From the NCBI GenBank assembly GCA_910586345.1, contig CAJUHC010000021.1, forward strand, positions 1-24,448: a DNA stretch of 24,448 nucleotides, given 5' to 3'. The position numbers were made by a program, and so were the translations under genes. The stretch comes from an uncultured Christensenella sp. GTDB lineage: Bacteria; Bacillota; Clostridia; Christensenellales; Borkfalkiaceae. How positions within the stretch are numbered: position 1 is the first letter of the stretch; each line of letters starts with the position of its first letter. Positions 1 to 9,642 of this stretch are shown here, one piece after another. The notes below the pieces were generated by a model. That model did not search any database, was not told where the DNA came from, and saw nothing but the letters and a program-made list of their open reading frames with translations.

Positions 1-2
1 TA

Positions 3-779
3 GACGCCGTAGCTATGTGCGTGAACGATATAATATGTCAGGGTGCTAGACCTCTCTTTTTCCTTGACTATTTCGCAACGGGCAATTTAAGCCCCGAAAA
101 AGTCGCAACCGTCGTTTCGGGAATAGCTAAGGGCTGTACGCAGTCCGGCGCCGCGCTTATCGGCGGAGAAACCGCTGAAATGCCGGGATTTTATCGCGAC
201 GGCGACTACGACATCGCAGGTTTTGCAGTAGGCGTAGTGGACAAGAAAAAAATTATAAACGGAAGCAAAATAAAAAAAGGCGACGTTCTTATCGGTATAA
301 AATCAAGCGGTATCCACTCGAACGGCTACTCTCTTGTCAGAAAAATTTTCGGCGAGGATATAAACGTGCTTAACAAGTATGACGAAGAACTCGACGCAAA
401 ACCTATAAACGTTCTTCTGACTCCTACGAAAATTTACGTTAAAAGTATTCTCGATTTAATAGAAAAAGTAAAAGTTAAAGGCATCGCTCACATAACGGGC
501 GGAGGCTTTATTGAAAACATACCCAGAATTTTCCCCGACGGAATAGGCTGTGAAATAGATACGCAGTCTTACGAAGTTCCCAACGTATTCAAAGTAATAC
601 AAAGCCGTGCCGAACTTTCCGCGGAAGAAATGTACAATACGTTCAATATGGGAATCGGTATGGTGGTTTGCGTCGGAAAGGAAGACGTCAACGCTACGTT
701 AAGACAGCTTCAATTAACGGGAGAAGACTGCGTCGTACTCGGCACGACGGTCAAGGGAAGCGGAGTTAATCTTAAATGA
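3..779 (+). CDS. purM: Phosphoribosylformylglycinamidine cyclo-ligase (AIR synthetase), 5'-truncated by window edge
   Basis: PurM closes FGAM to aminoimidazole ribotide (AIR) with ATP, in the cytosol. The reading frame is open to the left edge: bases 3-14 encode DAVA directly before MCVNDI, so the Met at position 15 is internal and the true start lies outside. About 258 residues are visible. Given a usual family length near 345, some 85-95 N-terminal residues are missing. Family signatures seen are DAVAMCVNDI, FFLDYFATGNL, GGETAEMPGFY, the glycine-rich GIKSSGIHSNGYSLVR and ITGGGFIENIPRIFP. The stop overlaps the purN start in an ATGA, which suggests translational coupling. It belongs to the purine operon running right through purL. 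Identification is firm; only the N-terminus is unseen. Confidence 0.97.
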   Translation, partial: DAVAMCVNDIICQGARPLFFLDYFATGNLSPEKVATVVSGIAKGCTQSGAALIGGETAEMPGFYRDGDYDIAGFAVGVVDKKKIINGSKIKKGDVLIGIKSSGIHSNGYSLVRKIFGEDINVLNKYDEELDAKPINVLLTPTKIYVKSILDLIEKVKVKGIAHITGGGFIENIPRIFPDGIGCEIDTQSYEVPNVFKVIQSRAELSAEEMYNTFNMGIGMVVCVGKEDVNATLRQLQLTGEDCVVLGTTVKGSGVNLK

Positions 780-1390
780 AAAAAATAGCGGTATTCGCTT
801 CCGGAGGCGGAACCGATTTTCAATCGGTAATCGACGCGAACGAGCGGGAAAAATTCTGCGAGATTGCGTATTTGATAGCTTCTAAGGAAAATATCGGCGC
901 GATAGAACGCGCGGAAAAGCACGGTATCAGAACCGCGGTTTTTTCAAAAGATAATTATCCCGATTTGACGCAGCTTTACCGCGAACTCGGCGCGCTTTTA
1001 AAGGACGCGGAAGTAGATTACATAGTTCTCGCGGGCTGGCTTAAAATTATACCCGAAGAATTCATAAAACAGTACGAAGACAGGATAATCAATATTCATC
1101 CGTCGCTCATTCCCTCGTTCAGCGGGGCAGGGTGCTACGGGATTAAAGTTCATCGGGCAGTAATAGAATACGGTGCGAAAATATCCGGCTGTACTGTACA
1201 TTTCGTAAACGAAATACCCGACGGCGGAGCGATTATCGCACAGAGAGCCGTGGAAGTTTCGGACGGCGACACTGCGGAAAGTTTACAGGCGAAAATATTA
1301 AAGGAAGAACACGAACTTCTTCCGTTTTGCGTAAAAAAACTTTGCGCGGGTTTGATTGAAAAAAACGGAAGAACAGTAACGATAAAATAA
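776..1390 (+). CDS. purN: Phosphoribosylglycinamide formyltransferase (GAR transformylase)
   Basis: PurN transfers a formyl group from 10-formyltetrahydrofolate to GAR, the third step of de novo purine synthesis. At 204 residues it has normal length. It opens with MKKIAVFASGGGTDFQS, the phosphate-binding loop of the family. The catalytic pair N106 and H108 falls in NIHPSLIPSF and the catalytic aspartate is D149 in IPDGG. These match the E. coli triad N106/H108/D144 known for the family. The segment after the catalytic motif reads SGAGCYGIKVH, a variant form of the folate-site loop. The ATG lies inside the purM stop (ATGA overlap), so coupling to purM is likely. purH follows after 20 bases. 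Confidence 0.97.
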   Translation: MKKIAVFASGGGTDFQSVIDANEREKFCEIAYLIASKENIGAIERAEKHGIRTAVFSKDNYPDLTQLYRELGALLKDAEVDYIVLAGWLKIIPEEFIKQYEDRIINIHPSLIPSFSGAGCYGIKVHRAVIEYGAKISGCTVHFVNEIPDGGAIIAQRAVEVSDGDTAESLQAKILKEEHELLPFCVKKLCAGLIEKNGRTVTIK

Positions 1391-1410
1391 TATACGGAGG
1401 AAAAAGGTAA

Positions 1411-3030
1411 ATGGAAATGAAGAAACGTGCGCTTGTCAGCGTTTCGGATAAAGACGGCGTAGTGGATTTTTGCAAAGGACTTGCCGAGAACGGTTTTGAA
1501 ATCATATCCACGGGCGGTACCGCAAAAGTTTTGCAGGAGGCGGGTTTAAGCGTAATCGGAATATCCGAGATAACGGGTTTTCCGGAATGTCTTGACGGAA
1601 GAGTAAAGACTTTGCACCCCAATGTTCACGCCGGATTGCTTGCTATGCGTTCCAACCCCGAACATATGGCGCAGCTTGAAGAACTTAACATAAACACGAT
1701 CGATATTGTTTGCGTCAATCTTTATCCTTTTAAAGCTACTTTGACGAGCGGTGCGGATTTTGCGACTTGCATTGAAAATATAGACATCGGCGGTCCCACT
1801 ATGATAAGAGCTGCGGCGAAAAACTATCAGGACGTTGCAGTCATAGTAGACCCTGCCGATTATGATACGGTACTTGCAGAACTCAAAGCGGGCGGAGTCG
1901 GTTTGCAGACAAAGAAATATCTGCAATATAAAGTTTTTGCGCACACCGCCGTTTACGACAGTCTTATTTCCAATTATCTTGCGTCCCAACTCGGTATAAC
2001 TTTTCCCGACGAAGTTACGTTCGCTTACAAGAAAGCGCAGGATATGCGTTACGGCGAAAATCCTCAGCAGCAGGCTGTTTTTTATAACGAACAAATCATA
2101 CGTAAAGGCTCGCTTTCTTCCGCAACCCAGATTTGGGGTAAGGAGCTTTCTTATAACAATATAAACGACGCAAACGGAGCGCTGGAACTTTTAAAAGAGT
2201 TCGGCTCGGTACCGGCGGTCGTTGCTTGCAAACACGCAAATCCCTGCGGAGTCGGCACGGGCGAAAATATTTACGAAGCGTATATGCGCGCGTATAATTC
2301 TGACCCCGTTTCGGTTTTCGGCGGAATACTCGCAATCAACGGAATCGTTGACGAAGCTACTGCGATAGAAATCAATAAAATTTTCATAGAAATCGTAATT
2401 GCTTCGGGTTACGACTGCAAAGCCCTTGAAATTCTCGAAAGCAAAAAGAATATCCGTCTTTTGCAGATAGACGATATATCTTCGAGACGCGAACCGTCCG
2501 CGTTCGATATGAAGAAAGTATACGGCGGTTTGCTCGTTCAGCAATACGACGAAACGCTCGTAAACGGAGAAGATTTGAATCTTTTCAGAAATCAGGCTAC
2601 GGTCGAAGTAACCACTCTCGCCGACGGAAAGCAGAAAATCGCATACGGTTTAGGCGTAGTCACCGAACGCGCTCCCACGGAAGAAGAAATAGAAGCTCTG
2701 CTCTTTAACTGGAAAGTCGTAAAACACACCAAATCCAACGCCATTGTCATAGGAAAGCGCGACAGGACGACGGGTATCGGTATGGGACAGACGAACAGAA
2801 TCTGGGCGGCTCAGCAGGCAATCGCTCACGCGGGTGGAAAGGCGAAAGGTTCGGTTATGGCTTCCGACGCGTTTTTCCCGTTCTCCGATTGCGTAGAGGA
2901 GTGTATAAAAGCGGGTATAACCGCGATTATTCAACCGGGCGGCTCGATTAGAGACAGAGATTCCGTAGAAGCTTGCAATGCGGCAGGCATTGCTATGGTA
3001 TTTGTCGGAGACAGGCATTTCAAACATTAA
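1411..3030 (+). CDS. purH: Bifunctional AICAR transformylase / IMP cyclohydrolase
   Basis: PurH performs the last two steps to IMP: formylation of AICAR, then ring closure. The N-terminal MGS-like cyclohydrolase domain covers about residues 5-150 (KKRALVSVSDK, ISTGGTAK, GRVKTLHPNVHAG). The C-terminal transformylase domain covers about 190-539 and includes the catalytic Lys-His pair K274-H275 in CKHANPCGVGTG. It ends in the typical AGIAMVFVGDRHFKH. The length of 539 residues is slightly above the usual 510-525. The start at 1411 is chosen because GGAGG at 1396-1400 lies 10 bases upstream. A second in-frame ATG at 1417 would be 16 bases away. purD follows after a 26-base gap. Confidence 0.97.
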   Translation: MEMKKRALVSVSDKDGVVDFCKGLAENGFEIISTGGTAKVLQEAGLSVIGISEITGFPECLDGRVKTLHPNVHAGLLAMRSNPEHMAQLEELNINTIDIVCVNLYPFKATLTSGADFATCIENIDIGGPTMIRAAAKNYQDVAVIVDPADYDTVLAELKAGGVGLQTKKYLQYKVFAHTAVYDSLISNYLASQLGITFPDEVTFAYKKAQDMRYGENPQQQAVFYNEQIIRKGSLSSATQIWGKELSYNNINDANGALELLKEFGSVPAVVACKHANPCGVGTGENIYEAYMRAYNSDPVSVFGGILAINGIVDEATAIEINKIFIEIVIASGYDCKALEILESKKNIRLLQIDDISSRREPSAFDMKKVYGGLLVQQYDETLVNGEDLNLFRNQATVEVTTLADGKQKIAYGLGVVTERAPTEEEIEALLFNWKVVKHTKSNAIVIGKRDRTTGIGMGQTNRIWAAQQAIAHAGGKAKGSVMASDAFFPFSDCVEECIKAGITAIIQPGGSIRDRDSVEACNAAGIAMVFVGDRHFKH

Positions 3031-3056
3031 AAATCGGAATTGTCAAGGATAAAAAT

Positions 3057-4337
3057 ATGAACGTTTTGGTTATTGGAAACGGCGGGAGAGAACACGCGAT
3101 ACTTCTTGCGCTTAAAAAGAGCAAGCGCATAGAAAAACTTTATTGTATGAAAGGCAACGCGGGTACTGCGGAAATCGCCGAAAACGTAGACGTAGATTAT
3201 ATGAACGTTGAAGCGGTTAAAGCATACGCTGATGCTCATCCCGAAATAGATTATTACGTAATCGCTCCCGACGACCCCTTGGCTATCGGACTTGTGGACG
3301 AGCTCGAAGCTATGGGAAAGCGCTGTTTCGGTCCGCGTAAGAACGCGGCGGTAATCGAAGCGAGCAAAGCTTTTGCGAAAGAGCTTATGAAAAAATATAA
3401 AATTCCAACGGCCGAGTCGGAAACTTTCGATGATTACAGCAAGGCTTTGGAATACGTACGCGCTAAAGGCGCGCCTTTGGTTTTAAAAGCCGACGGGCTT
3501 GCTCTCGGGAAAGGCGTACTTATCTGCGAAACTATGGAACAGGCGGAAGAAGGGCTCAAAGAAATTATGCTCGACAAAGCTTTCGGAGCCGCAGGCAATA
3601 AAATAGTTATAGAGGAATGTATGCGCGGGTTGAAATATACTCCCGGAGAGGAAGTTTCGGTGCTTGCGTTTACAGACGGAAAAACCATCGTTCCTATGAT
3701 AACCTCCTGCGACCACAAGCGTTCGAACGACGGAGACAAGGGGCTTAATACGGGCGGTATGGGAACTTTTGCGCCTTGCCCGTTCTGGAATGAAAAGCTT
3801 GAAAAACAGGTACTCAAAACGATAATGATTCCCACTATGAAAGCTATGAACGCAGAAGGCAGAACTTTTAAGGGCTGTCTGTATTTCGGACTTATGCGCA
3901 CCGATAAAGGAATGAAAGTCGTGGAATACAATTCCCGTTTCGGCGACCCCGAAACTCAGGTCGTGTTGCCTATGCTCAAAACCGACTTAATGGATATTTT
4001 CGAAGCCGTGACCGAAGAAAAACTTTCGGAAGTAAAAATAGAATGGGAAGATGGCGCGTGTGTGTGCGTCGTGCTTGCAAGCGGCGGTTATCCCGTAAGT
4101 TATATTAAAGGCAAAGAAATAACAATCGGCGACGTCGGCAGCGCGCAGATAGTTCACGCGGGAACCGCAATTAAGGACGGCAAGCTCGTTACGGCAGGCG
4201 GACGTGTTCTCGGCGTAGTGGCAAAGGGCAAAGATATAGAAGAAGCCCGTCTGAAAGCTTATTCCGCAGCCGAAAACATACATTGGGAAAATATGCATTA
4301 CCGTAAGGATATAGGAGTCAAGTACCGCGAAGGCTAA
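3057..4337 (+). CDS. purD: Phosphoribosylamine-glycine ligase (GAR synthetase)
   Basis: PurD joins glycine to phosphoribosylamine using ATP, step two of purine synthesis. At 426 residues it is the normal size. It starts MNVLVIGNGGREHAI, the family N-terminus, followed by an ATP-grasp fold (LVLKADGLALGKGVLI at about 140-156, GLNTGGMGTFAPCPF, VVEYNSRFGDPETQV). The frame is open further left, to an ATG inside purH, but that 28-residue extension is not family-like. ATG 3057 has AAGGA at 3045-3049, so 3057 is preferred. It lies between purH and purL in the same operon, with 18 bases before purL. Confidence 0.96.
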   Translation: MNVLVIGNGGREHAILLALKKSKRIEKLYCMKGNAGTAEIAENVDVDYMNVEAVKAYADAHPEIDYYVIAPDDPLAIGLVDELEAMGKRCFGPRKNAAVIEASKAFAKELMKKYKIPTAESETFDDYSKALEYVRAKGAPLVLKADGLALGKGVLICETMEQAEEGLKEIMLDKAFGAAGNKIVIEECMRGLKYTPGEEVSVLAFTDGKTIVPMITSCDHKRSNDGDKGLNTGGMGTFAPCPFWNEKLEKQVLKTIMIPTMKAMNAEGRTFKGCLYFGLMRTDKGMKVVEYNSRFGDPETQVVLPMLKTDLMDIFEAVTEEKLSEVKIEWEDGACVCVVLASGGYPVSYIKGKEITIGDVGSAQIVHAGTAIKDGKLVTAGGRVLGVVAKGKDIEEARLKAYSAAENIHWENMHYRKDIGVKYREG

Positions 4338-4355
4338 ATTTAGCAAAGGATATAT

Positions 4356-7300
4356 ATGATATACAGAATTTTCGTTGAAAAGAAAGAGAACTTACAGGCG
4401 CAGAAAGTTAAGGAAGATATATGCAGTCTGCTTAAAATTTCCGTTACGGACGTGAGACGTTTAATACGCTACGATGTGGAGGGTATGACGCAGGAGGAAT
4501 TTGCTTCGGCGGTTCCCTGCGTATTTTCGGAGCCTCCCGTAGACAGCGTATATTATGAAAACGTCGATTTCGATAAAAGCTATAAAGTTTTTGCCGTAGC
4601 TTATCTTACGGGTCAGTACGACCAGCGCGCGGACAGCGCGGCGCAATGCGTCCAGCTTTTAACTCAGAAAGAACGTCCGCTTATAAAATGCGCGGTAGTA
4701 TACGCGATTAAAGGCGCGGACGGAGCACAGCTTGAAAAAATTAAAAAACATCTTATAAATCCCGTTGAAAGCGAAGAAGTCGGACTTGAAAAACCCGATT
4801 CTCTCGCCCATATTACAGTGGAAGCGGACGATGTAAAAAGCGTTGAAGATTTTATAAGTTACGGCGACGAGCGAATAGCGGAGTATCACGCCGAAACGGG
4901 GCTTGCAATGTCTGTGCAGGACCTCGCGTTCGTGCGCGATTATTTTAAAAAAGAAGGCAGAAATCCCACTGAAACGGAAATCAAAGTCATAGATACCTAT
5001 TGGTCTGACCATTGCCGTCATACCACGTTTTCAACCGAACTTAAAGATATAAAAATCAACAGCGACAATAAACATATTCGGAAATCTTTAGAACTTTATA
5101 AGAGTTTGTTCGAAGAACTTTATAAAGACAGACCGGACAAATATCCTTGTCTTATGGATATAGCAACTATCGGAGTTAAAAAGCTTAAAAAAGAGGGCAA
5201 ACTCGACAATCTCGACGAATCCGACGAAATCAACGCTTGTTCTATAAAGGTTGACGCTGTTCTCGACGGTAAAAAACAAAAATATACCGTAATGTTTAAA
5301 AACGAAACGCACAACCATCCTACGGAAATAGAACCTTTCGGAGGGGCTGCTACTTGTCTCGGCGGAGCTATCCGCGACCCGCTTTCCGGCAGAACTTACG
5401 TCTTGCAGTCAATGCGCGTTACAGGCTGTGCGGACCCTACCGAACCGATTGAAAAAACTTTAAAAGGCAAACTTCCCCAACGCGTAATTACGAAGACTGC
5501 CGCGGCGGGTTTTTCGTCTTACGGAAACCAGATAGGACTCGCTACGGGACAGGTGGAAGAAGTTTATCACGCGGGTTATAAAGCTAAAAGACTTGAAACG
5601 GGTTTCGTAGTCGGCGGAGCAAAGTCGGATATGATTTACCGCGCTAAGCCTGAAAAGGGCGATTTGATAATTCTTCTCGGCGGTGAAACGGGCAGAGACG
5701 GCTGCGGCGGAGCTACGGGTTCTTCAAAAGCTCACGACGTGAAATCCGTTCAGACCTGCGGTGCGGAAGTGCAGAAAGGCAACGCGCTTACCGAGCGTAA
5801 ATTACAGCGTCTTTTTATGAACGGCGAAGCGACGAGAATGATTAAAAAATGCAACGATTTCGGCGCGGGCGGGGTATCCGTGGCTATCGGCGAACTTGCC
5901 GACGGTCTTGAAATTCAACTCGATAAAGTTCCGAAAAAGTACGAGGGTCTCTCCGGAACCGAACTCGCCATTTCCGAATCGCAGGAACGTATGGCGGTAG
6001 TCGTTTCGGCTAAGGACGTCGATAGGTTTACCGCGCTTGCGGCGGAAGAAAATCTTAATGCAACCGTCGTTGCCGTCGTCACGGACGACAGAAGAATGAA
6101 AATGTTCCACAGAGGCAAGGCGATAGTGGACATTTCCCGCGACTTCCTCGATACTAACGGAGTAAAACAGATAACAAACGCCGAAATCAACGATAACGTT
6201 ACTGCTTTTTTCGGTGATAAAAAAATAAAAGATTTTAAAACCGCGCTTTTGGAAACGCTTTCAGAATTCAACGTCTGTTCGAAAAAGGGACTTTCTGAAA
6301 TGTTCGATTCCACTATCGGAGCCAAATCGGTTTATATGCCGTTCGGCGGCAGAAACCAGCTGACTCCGGTTATCGCAATGGCGGCGAAATTCACGGGCGG
6401 AGAAACCGACGACTGTACCGTATCCGCATACGGTTATAATCCCGAATTAATGTCGACTTCGCCTTTCACGGGTGCTGTATATTCAATCGTAACTTCTGTT
6501 TCGAAAGTTGTTGCAGCGGGCGCCGATTACGAAGACGTGAGGCTTACTTTGCAGGAATTCTTTATGCGTTTGCGCGACGACGAAAAACGGTGGGGCGTTC
6601 CTGCGTCCGCGCTGTTGGGTGCGCTGTATGCGCAGATTAATCTCGGACTCGGCGCGATAGGCGGCAAAGATTCTATGAGCGGAACTTTCGAAGACATAGA
6701 TGTTCCGCCCACGCTCATTTCGTTCGCTCTTGCACCGTCGAAAGCTTCGTCGCTGATTACTAATGTTCTGACGCGAAAAGGCGAAAGGCTTTATCTTTTG
6801 CCTATGCGCAAAGATTCCGCGTTCATTCCCGATTTCGAGTATCTTAAAAAATTATATACGACTGTAAATAAGAATATTTTAAATAAAAATATAACTTTCG
6901 CAACGGTAGCCGAAAAAGGCGGTGCGGTTTCCGCAGTCGCCAAGAGCTGTTTCGGCAACGGGTTAGGTTTTAAATTCGAATGCGATGCTAAGACGTTGTT
7001 CAATGAATCTTACGGCGATATAATCGTTTCAATGAGCGATGAGACCGCAAATAAGTTTACCGCCGATAAAATCGACTGCGTATATCTCGGTGAAACGTCC
7101 GAGGGAACGTTCTCGCTCGGAAATTCGGAAGTTAGATACAGCGACGCGGAAAAAGCGTTTACGGGCAGGCTGGACGGGGTTTTCCCTGCAACGGCGCCGG
7201 CAAAAGGAAATTTACCGGATTGCGACTACGTTTTAAAAAGAGGGAAATCTTCTGCGCTGACAAAGACGGTAAAACCCAGAGTATTTATTCCCGCATTCCC

Positions 7301-8069
7301 CGGTACGAACTGCGAACTCGACACGGCGAGAGCGTTCCGTTTGGCAGGAGCCGAACCCGAAATTCTCGTAATTAAAAACCGCACTCCTGCCGACATCGAA
7401 GAGAGCGTAAAGGCTATAATTAAGGCAATCGACAGAGCGAACATAATCGCGTTTCCCGGCGGTTTCTCCGGCGGAGACGAACCTGACGGTTCAGGTAAAT
7501 TTATTGCGACGACTTTCAAAAATCCCGCGGTTTCCGAAAGGATTATGCACTTGTTGGAAAACCGCGACGGACTCGTTCTCGGTATCTGCAACGGTTTTCA
7601 GGCGCTTATAAAACTCGGACTCGTTCCGTACGGGAAAGTACGTCCTCTTAACGAAAATTCGCCTACGCTGACGTTTAATAATATTTCACGCCACGTTTCG
7701 ACGATGGTAAATATCCGCGTAGCTTCAAATTTAAGTCCCTGGCTTTCAGCCTGCAAAACGGGCGACGTTTACGCGGTGCCCGTATCTCACGGAGAAGGTA
7801 AAATAGTCGCTCCCGAAAACGAACTCGAACGTATGCGTCTGAACGGTCAAATTGCAACGCAGTACGTTGATTTGAAAGGCAATCCGACTATGCAGAGTCC
7901 GTACAATCCCAACGGCAGTATGTATGCGATAGAAGGCATAACTTCTCCCGACGGCAGAGTGTTCGGAAAGATGGGACACAGCGAGAGAACAGGCGAAAAT
8001 CTTTACAAAAACTATTCGGGTAATTTCGATATGAAAATATTCGAAAGCGGAGTAAAATATTTTAAATAA
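4356..8069 (+). CDS. purL: Phosphoribosylformylglycinamidine synthase, single-chain form
   Basis: PurL converts FGAR to FGAM with ATP and glutamine-derived ammonia. The 1237-residue chain fuses what Bacillus splits into PurS, PurL and PurQ. It has an N-terminal PurS-like/linker part (about 1-200), two AIR-synthetase-like halves with nucleotide sites (DTYWSDHCRHTTF, ETHNHPTEIEPFGGAATCLGG, GGKDSMSGTFED), and a class I glutaminase domain from about 985. The glutaminase nucleophile is C1078 in GICNGFQ. The partner residues are H1208 and E1210 in GHSER, matching the E. coli Cys/His/Glu triad. From memory its length fits the roughly 1240-residue clade of Clostridia and streptococci better than the longer proteobacterial form. 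AAAGGA lies 5 bases before the ATG. It is the last pur gene in the window. Confidence 0.97.
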   Translation: MIYRIFVEKKENLQAQKVKEDICSLLKISVTDVRRLIRYDVEGMTQEEFASAVPCVFSEPPVDSVYYENVDFDKSYKVFAVAYLTGQYDQRADSAAQCVQLLTQKERPLIKCAVVYAIKGADGAQLEKIKKHLINPVESEEVGLEKPDSLAHITVEADDVKSVEDFISYGDERIAEYHAETGLAMSVQDLAFVRDYFKKEGRNPTETEIKVIDTYWSDHCRHTTFSTELKDIKINSDNKHIRKSLELYKSLFEELYKDRPDKYPCLMDIATIGVKKLKKEGKLDNLDESDEINACSIKVDAVLDGKKQKYTVMFKNETHNHPTEIEPFGGAATCLGGAIRDPLSGRTYVLQSMRVTGCADPTEPIEKTLKGKLPQRVITKTAAAGFSSYGNQIGLATGQVEEVYHAGYKAKRLETGFVVGGAKSDMIYRAKPEKGDLIILLGGETGRDGCGGATGSSKAHDVKSVQTCGAEVQKGNALTERKLQRLFMNGEATRMIKKCNDFGAGGVSVAIGELADGLEIQLDKVPKKYEGLSGTELAISESQERMAVVVSAKDVDRFTALAAEENLNATVVAVVTDDRRMKMFHRGKAIVDISRDFLDTNGVKQITNAEINDNVTAFFGDKKIKDFKTALLETLSEFNVCSKKGLSEMFDSTIGAKSVYMPFGGRNQLTPVIAMAAKFTGGETDDCTVSAYGYNPELMSTSPFTGAVYSIVTSVSKVVAAGADYEDVRLTLQEFFMRLRDDEKRWGVPASALLGALYAQINLGLGAIGGKDSMSGTFEDIDVPPTLISFALAPSKASSLITNVLTRKGERLYLLPMRKDSAFIPDFEYLKKLYTTVNKNILNKNITFATVAEKGGAVSAVAKSCFGNGLGFKFECDAKTLFNESYGDIIVSMSDETANKFTADKIDCVYLGETSEGTFSLGNSEVRYSDAEKAFTGRLDGVFPATAPAKGNLPDCDYVLKRGKSSALTKTVKPRVFIPAFPGTNCELDTARAFRLAGAEPEILVIKNRTPADIEESVKAIIKAIDRANIIAFPGGFSGGDEPDGSGKFIATTFKNPAVSERIMHLLENRDGLVLGICNGFQALIKLGLVPYGKVRPLNENSPTLTFNNISRHVSTMVNIRVASNLSPWLSACKTGDVYAVPVSHGEGKIVAPENELERMRLNGQIATQYVDLKGNPTMQSPYNPNGSMYAIEGITSPDGRVFGKMGHSERTGENLYKNYSGNFDMKIFESGVKYFK

Positions 8070-8087
8070 ATCTAAGAGGTAAAATGA

Positions 8088-8546
8088 ATGAGATGCATTT
8101 TCTGCGGCTACGAAGACAGCAAGGTAATAGACAGCCGTTCCGCCGACGAGGGGAGAACTATCAGACGCCGCCGCGAGTGTTTCAGTTGCGGCAAGAGGTT
8201 TACTACCTACGAAACGATAGAGGACACGCCCGTACTCGTCATAAAGACGAACGGCGCGCGCCAGACTTTCGACGCGCAGAAAATCAAAAACGGTATCATA
8301 AAGTCTTGTGAGAAACGTCCCGTTTCTATGACGGTTATCGACGAAATAGTAAACGCCGTAACCAAACAGGTCTATAACTCTATGGAACAGGAAGTTTCTT
8401 CAAAATACATAGGCGAGCTCGTAATGGAAGAGCTGAAAAAATACGACGAAGTCGCGTACGTGCGTTATGCAAGCGTTTACCGTTCTTTCAAAGATATTTC
8501 AAGTTTCCTCGAAGAACTTCAAAATATGATGAACAGTAAAAAATAA
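8088..8546 (+). CDS. nrdR: Transcriptional repressor NrdR
   Basis: NrdR represses ribonucleotide reductase genes in response to the ATP/dATP balance. The 152-residue protein has an N-terminal zinc ribbon with C3/C6 and C31/C34 (MRCIFCG and CFSCGKRFTTYE), a basic DNA-binding stretch RTIRRRRE, and an ATP-cone from about residue 45 to 140 (VIKTNGARQTFDAQKI, YVRYASVYRSFKD). The start at 8088 gives the family N-terminus. AGAGGT at 8075-8080 lies 7 bases upstream. It sits 18 bases after purL, so it may be co-transcribed with purine synthesis. This is a plausible link between purine supply and dNTP control, inferred from position only. No NrdR-box target was recognised in the window. Confidence 0.97.
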   Translation: MRCIFCGYEDSKVIDSRSADEGRTIRRRRECFSCGKRFTTYETIEDTPVLVIKTNGARQTFDAQKIKNGIIKSCEKRPVSMTVIDEIVNAVTKQVYNSMEQEVSSKYIGELVMEELKKYDEVAYVRYASVYRSFKDISSFLEELQNMMNSKK

Positions 8547-8559
8547 GGATTTTCAGGCA

Positions 8560-9642
8560 GTGACTACACTGTCTGAATTTTTGTGGAATATGCCTGTTTC
8601 GACAAAGAAAATCAAAGTCGGCGAAATTTTTATCGGCGGCGGAGAAAAAATAAAAATTCAATCTATGTGCACCGTCAAAACTTCGGATACGGAAGCCGTA
8701 ATAAATCAGATTGCCGAGCTTGAAAAGGCGGGCTGCGATATAGTTCGCGTTTCCGTTCTCGACGAGAACGATGCTCGCGCGCTGTCTGAAATTAAAAGCA
8801 AAATCGGAATTCCGTTGGTTGCGGATATTCATTTTTCATACAAACTTGCGATTTCGGCTATCGAAAACGGTTGCGATAAAGTTCGCATAAATCCCGGAAA
8901 TATCGGTTCCGAAAGTGCGGTTAAAGCCGTGGCGGATTGTATCAAAGCGCATAAAATTCCCGTAAGAGTAGGTTCCAATACGGGCAGTATCGAAAAAGAA
9001 TTTTTGCAAAAATACGGCAAGAACGAAAATTCGCTCGTCGAAAGTGCTCTGAAAAGCGTAGCACTTTTAGAAAAATTCGGAGTGGGAGATATTGTAATTT
9101 CCGTAAAAGCTTCCGAAGTACCGCTCACGGTAAAGTCTTATGCTTTGCTGTCGCAAAAAACCGATTATCCTCTTCATATCGGAGTTACCGAAGCCGGTAC
9201 GGAAGAAATGGCGGTCGTGAAATCGAGCGCCGCGCTCGGCTCGTTGCTTTTAAACGGCATAGGCGACACTATGCGTGTCTCCATTACCGACGACCCCGTA
9301 AAAGAAATAATCGCAGGCAGGAGAATTTTGAGGGCGGTAGGGCTCGATAATAATTTTGTCGACGTCGTAGCCTGTCCTACTTGCGGGAGATGCCGTTGGA
9401 ATTCTATGGAGCTTGCGAAAAAAGTATCGGCTTATACGGAGCGGTTTTCCAAACCGGTTAAAATTGCGGTTATGGGTTGCGTAGTTAACGGCCCCGGGGA
9501 GGCAAAGGACTGCGGGTTGGGAATTGCGGGCGCGGAAGACTATTGCGTTATATTCAAAAACGGGGAAATTTTCAGGCGGGTTAGCTCCGCCGATGCCGAG
9601 CGAGAGTTTTTTAAGGAGATAGACGCTGTTTTAAATGACTGA
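8560..9642 (+). CDS. ispG: 4-hydroxy-3-methylbut-2-en-1-yl diphosphate synthase (MEP pathway)
   Basis: IspG is the 4Fe-4S enzyme that reduces MEcPP to HMBPP in isoprenoid precursor synthesis. The 360-residue form is the short bacterial type: a TIM barrel (LVADIHFSYKLAI, DKVRINPGNIG) followed by the cluster domain. Cluster ligands are C272 and C275 (ACPTCGR), C307 and E314 (GCVVNGPGE), matching E. coli C270/C273/C305/E312. The start is uncertain. GTG 8560 has AAGGA at 8545-8549, while an in-frame ATG at 8590 would begin MPVSTKKIKVGE, nearer the usual family start. The GTG lies in a small inverted repeat (CAGTG-ACTA-CACTG). The 3' end overlaps the next gene by 8 bases. Confidence 0.95.
   Translation: MTTLSEFLWNMPVSTKKIKVGEIFIGGGEKIKIQSMCTVKTSDTEAVINQIAELEKAGCDIVRVSVLDENDARALSEIKSKIGIPLVADIHFSYKLAISAIENGCDKVRINPGNIGSESAVKAVADCIKAHKIPVRVGSNTGSIEKEFLQKYGKNENSLVESALKSVALLEKFGVGDIVISVKASEVPLTVKSYALLSQKTDYPLHIGVTEAGTEEMAVVKSSAALGSLLLNGIGDTMRVSITDDPVKEIIAGRRILRAVGLDNNFVDVVACPTCGRCRWNSMELAKKVSAYTERFSKPVKIAVMGCVVNGPGEAKDCGLGIAGAEDYCVIFKNGEIFRRVSSADAEREFFKEIDAVLND

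Noticed and set aside
2973..3056. 28-residue upstream extension of PurD starting inside purH
   Set aside because: PurD starts MNVLVIGNGGREHA in the family, and AAGGA precedes that ATG. The extension is the out-of-frame end of purH.
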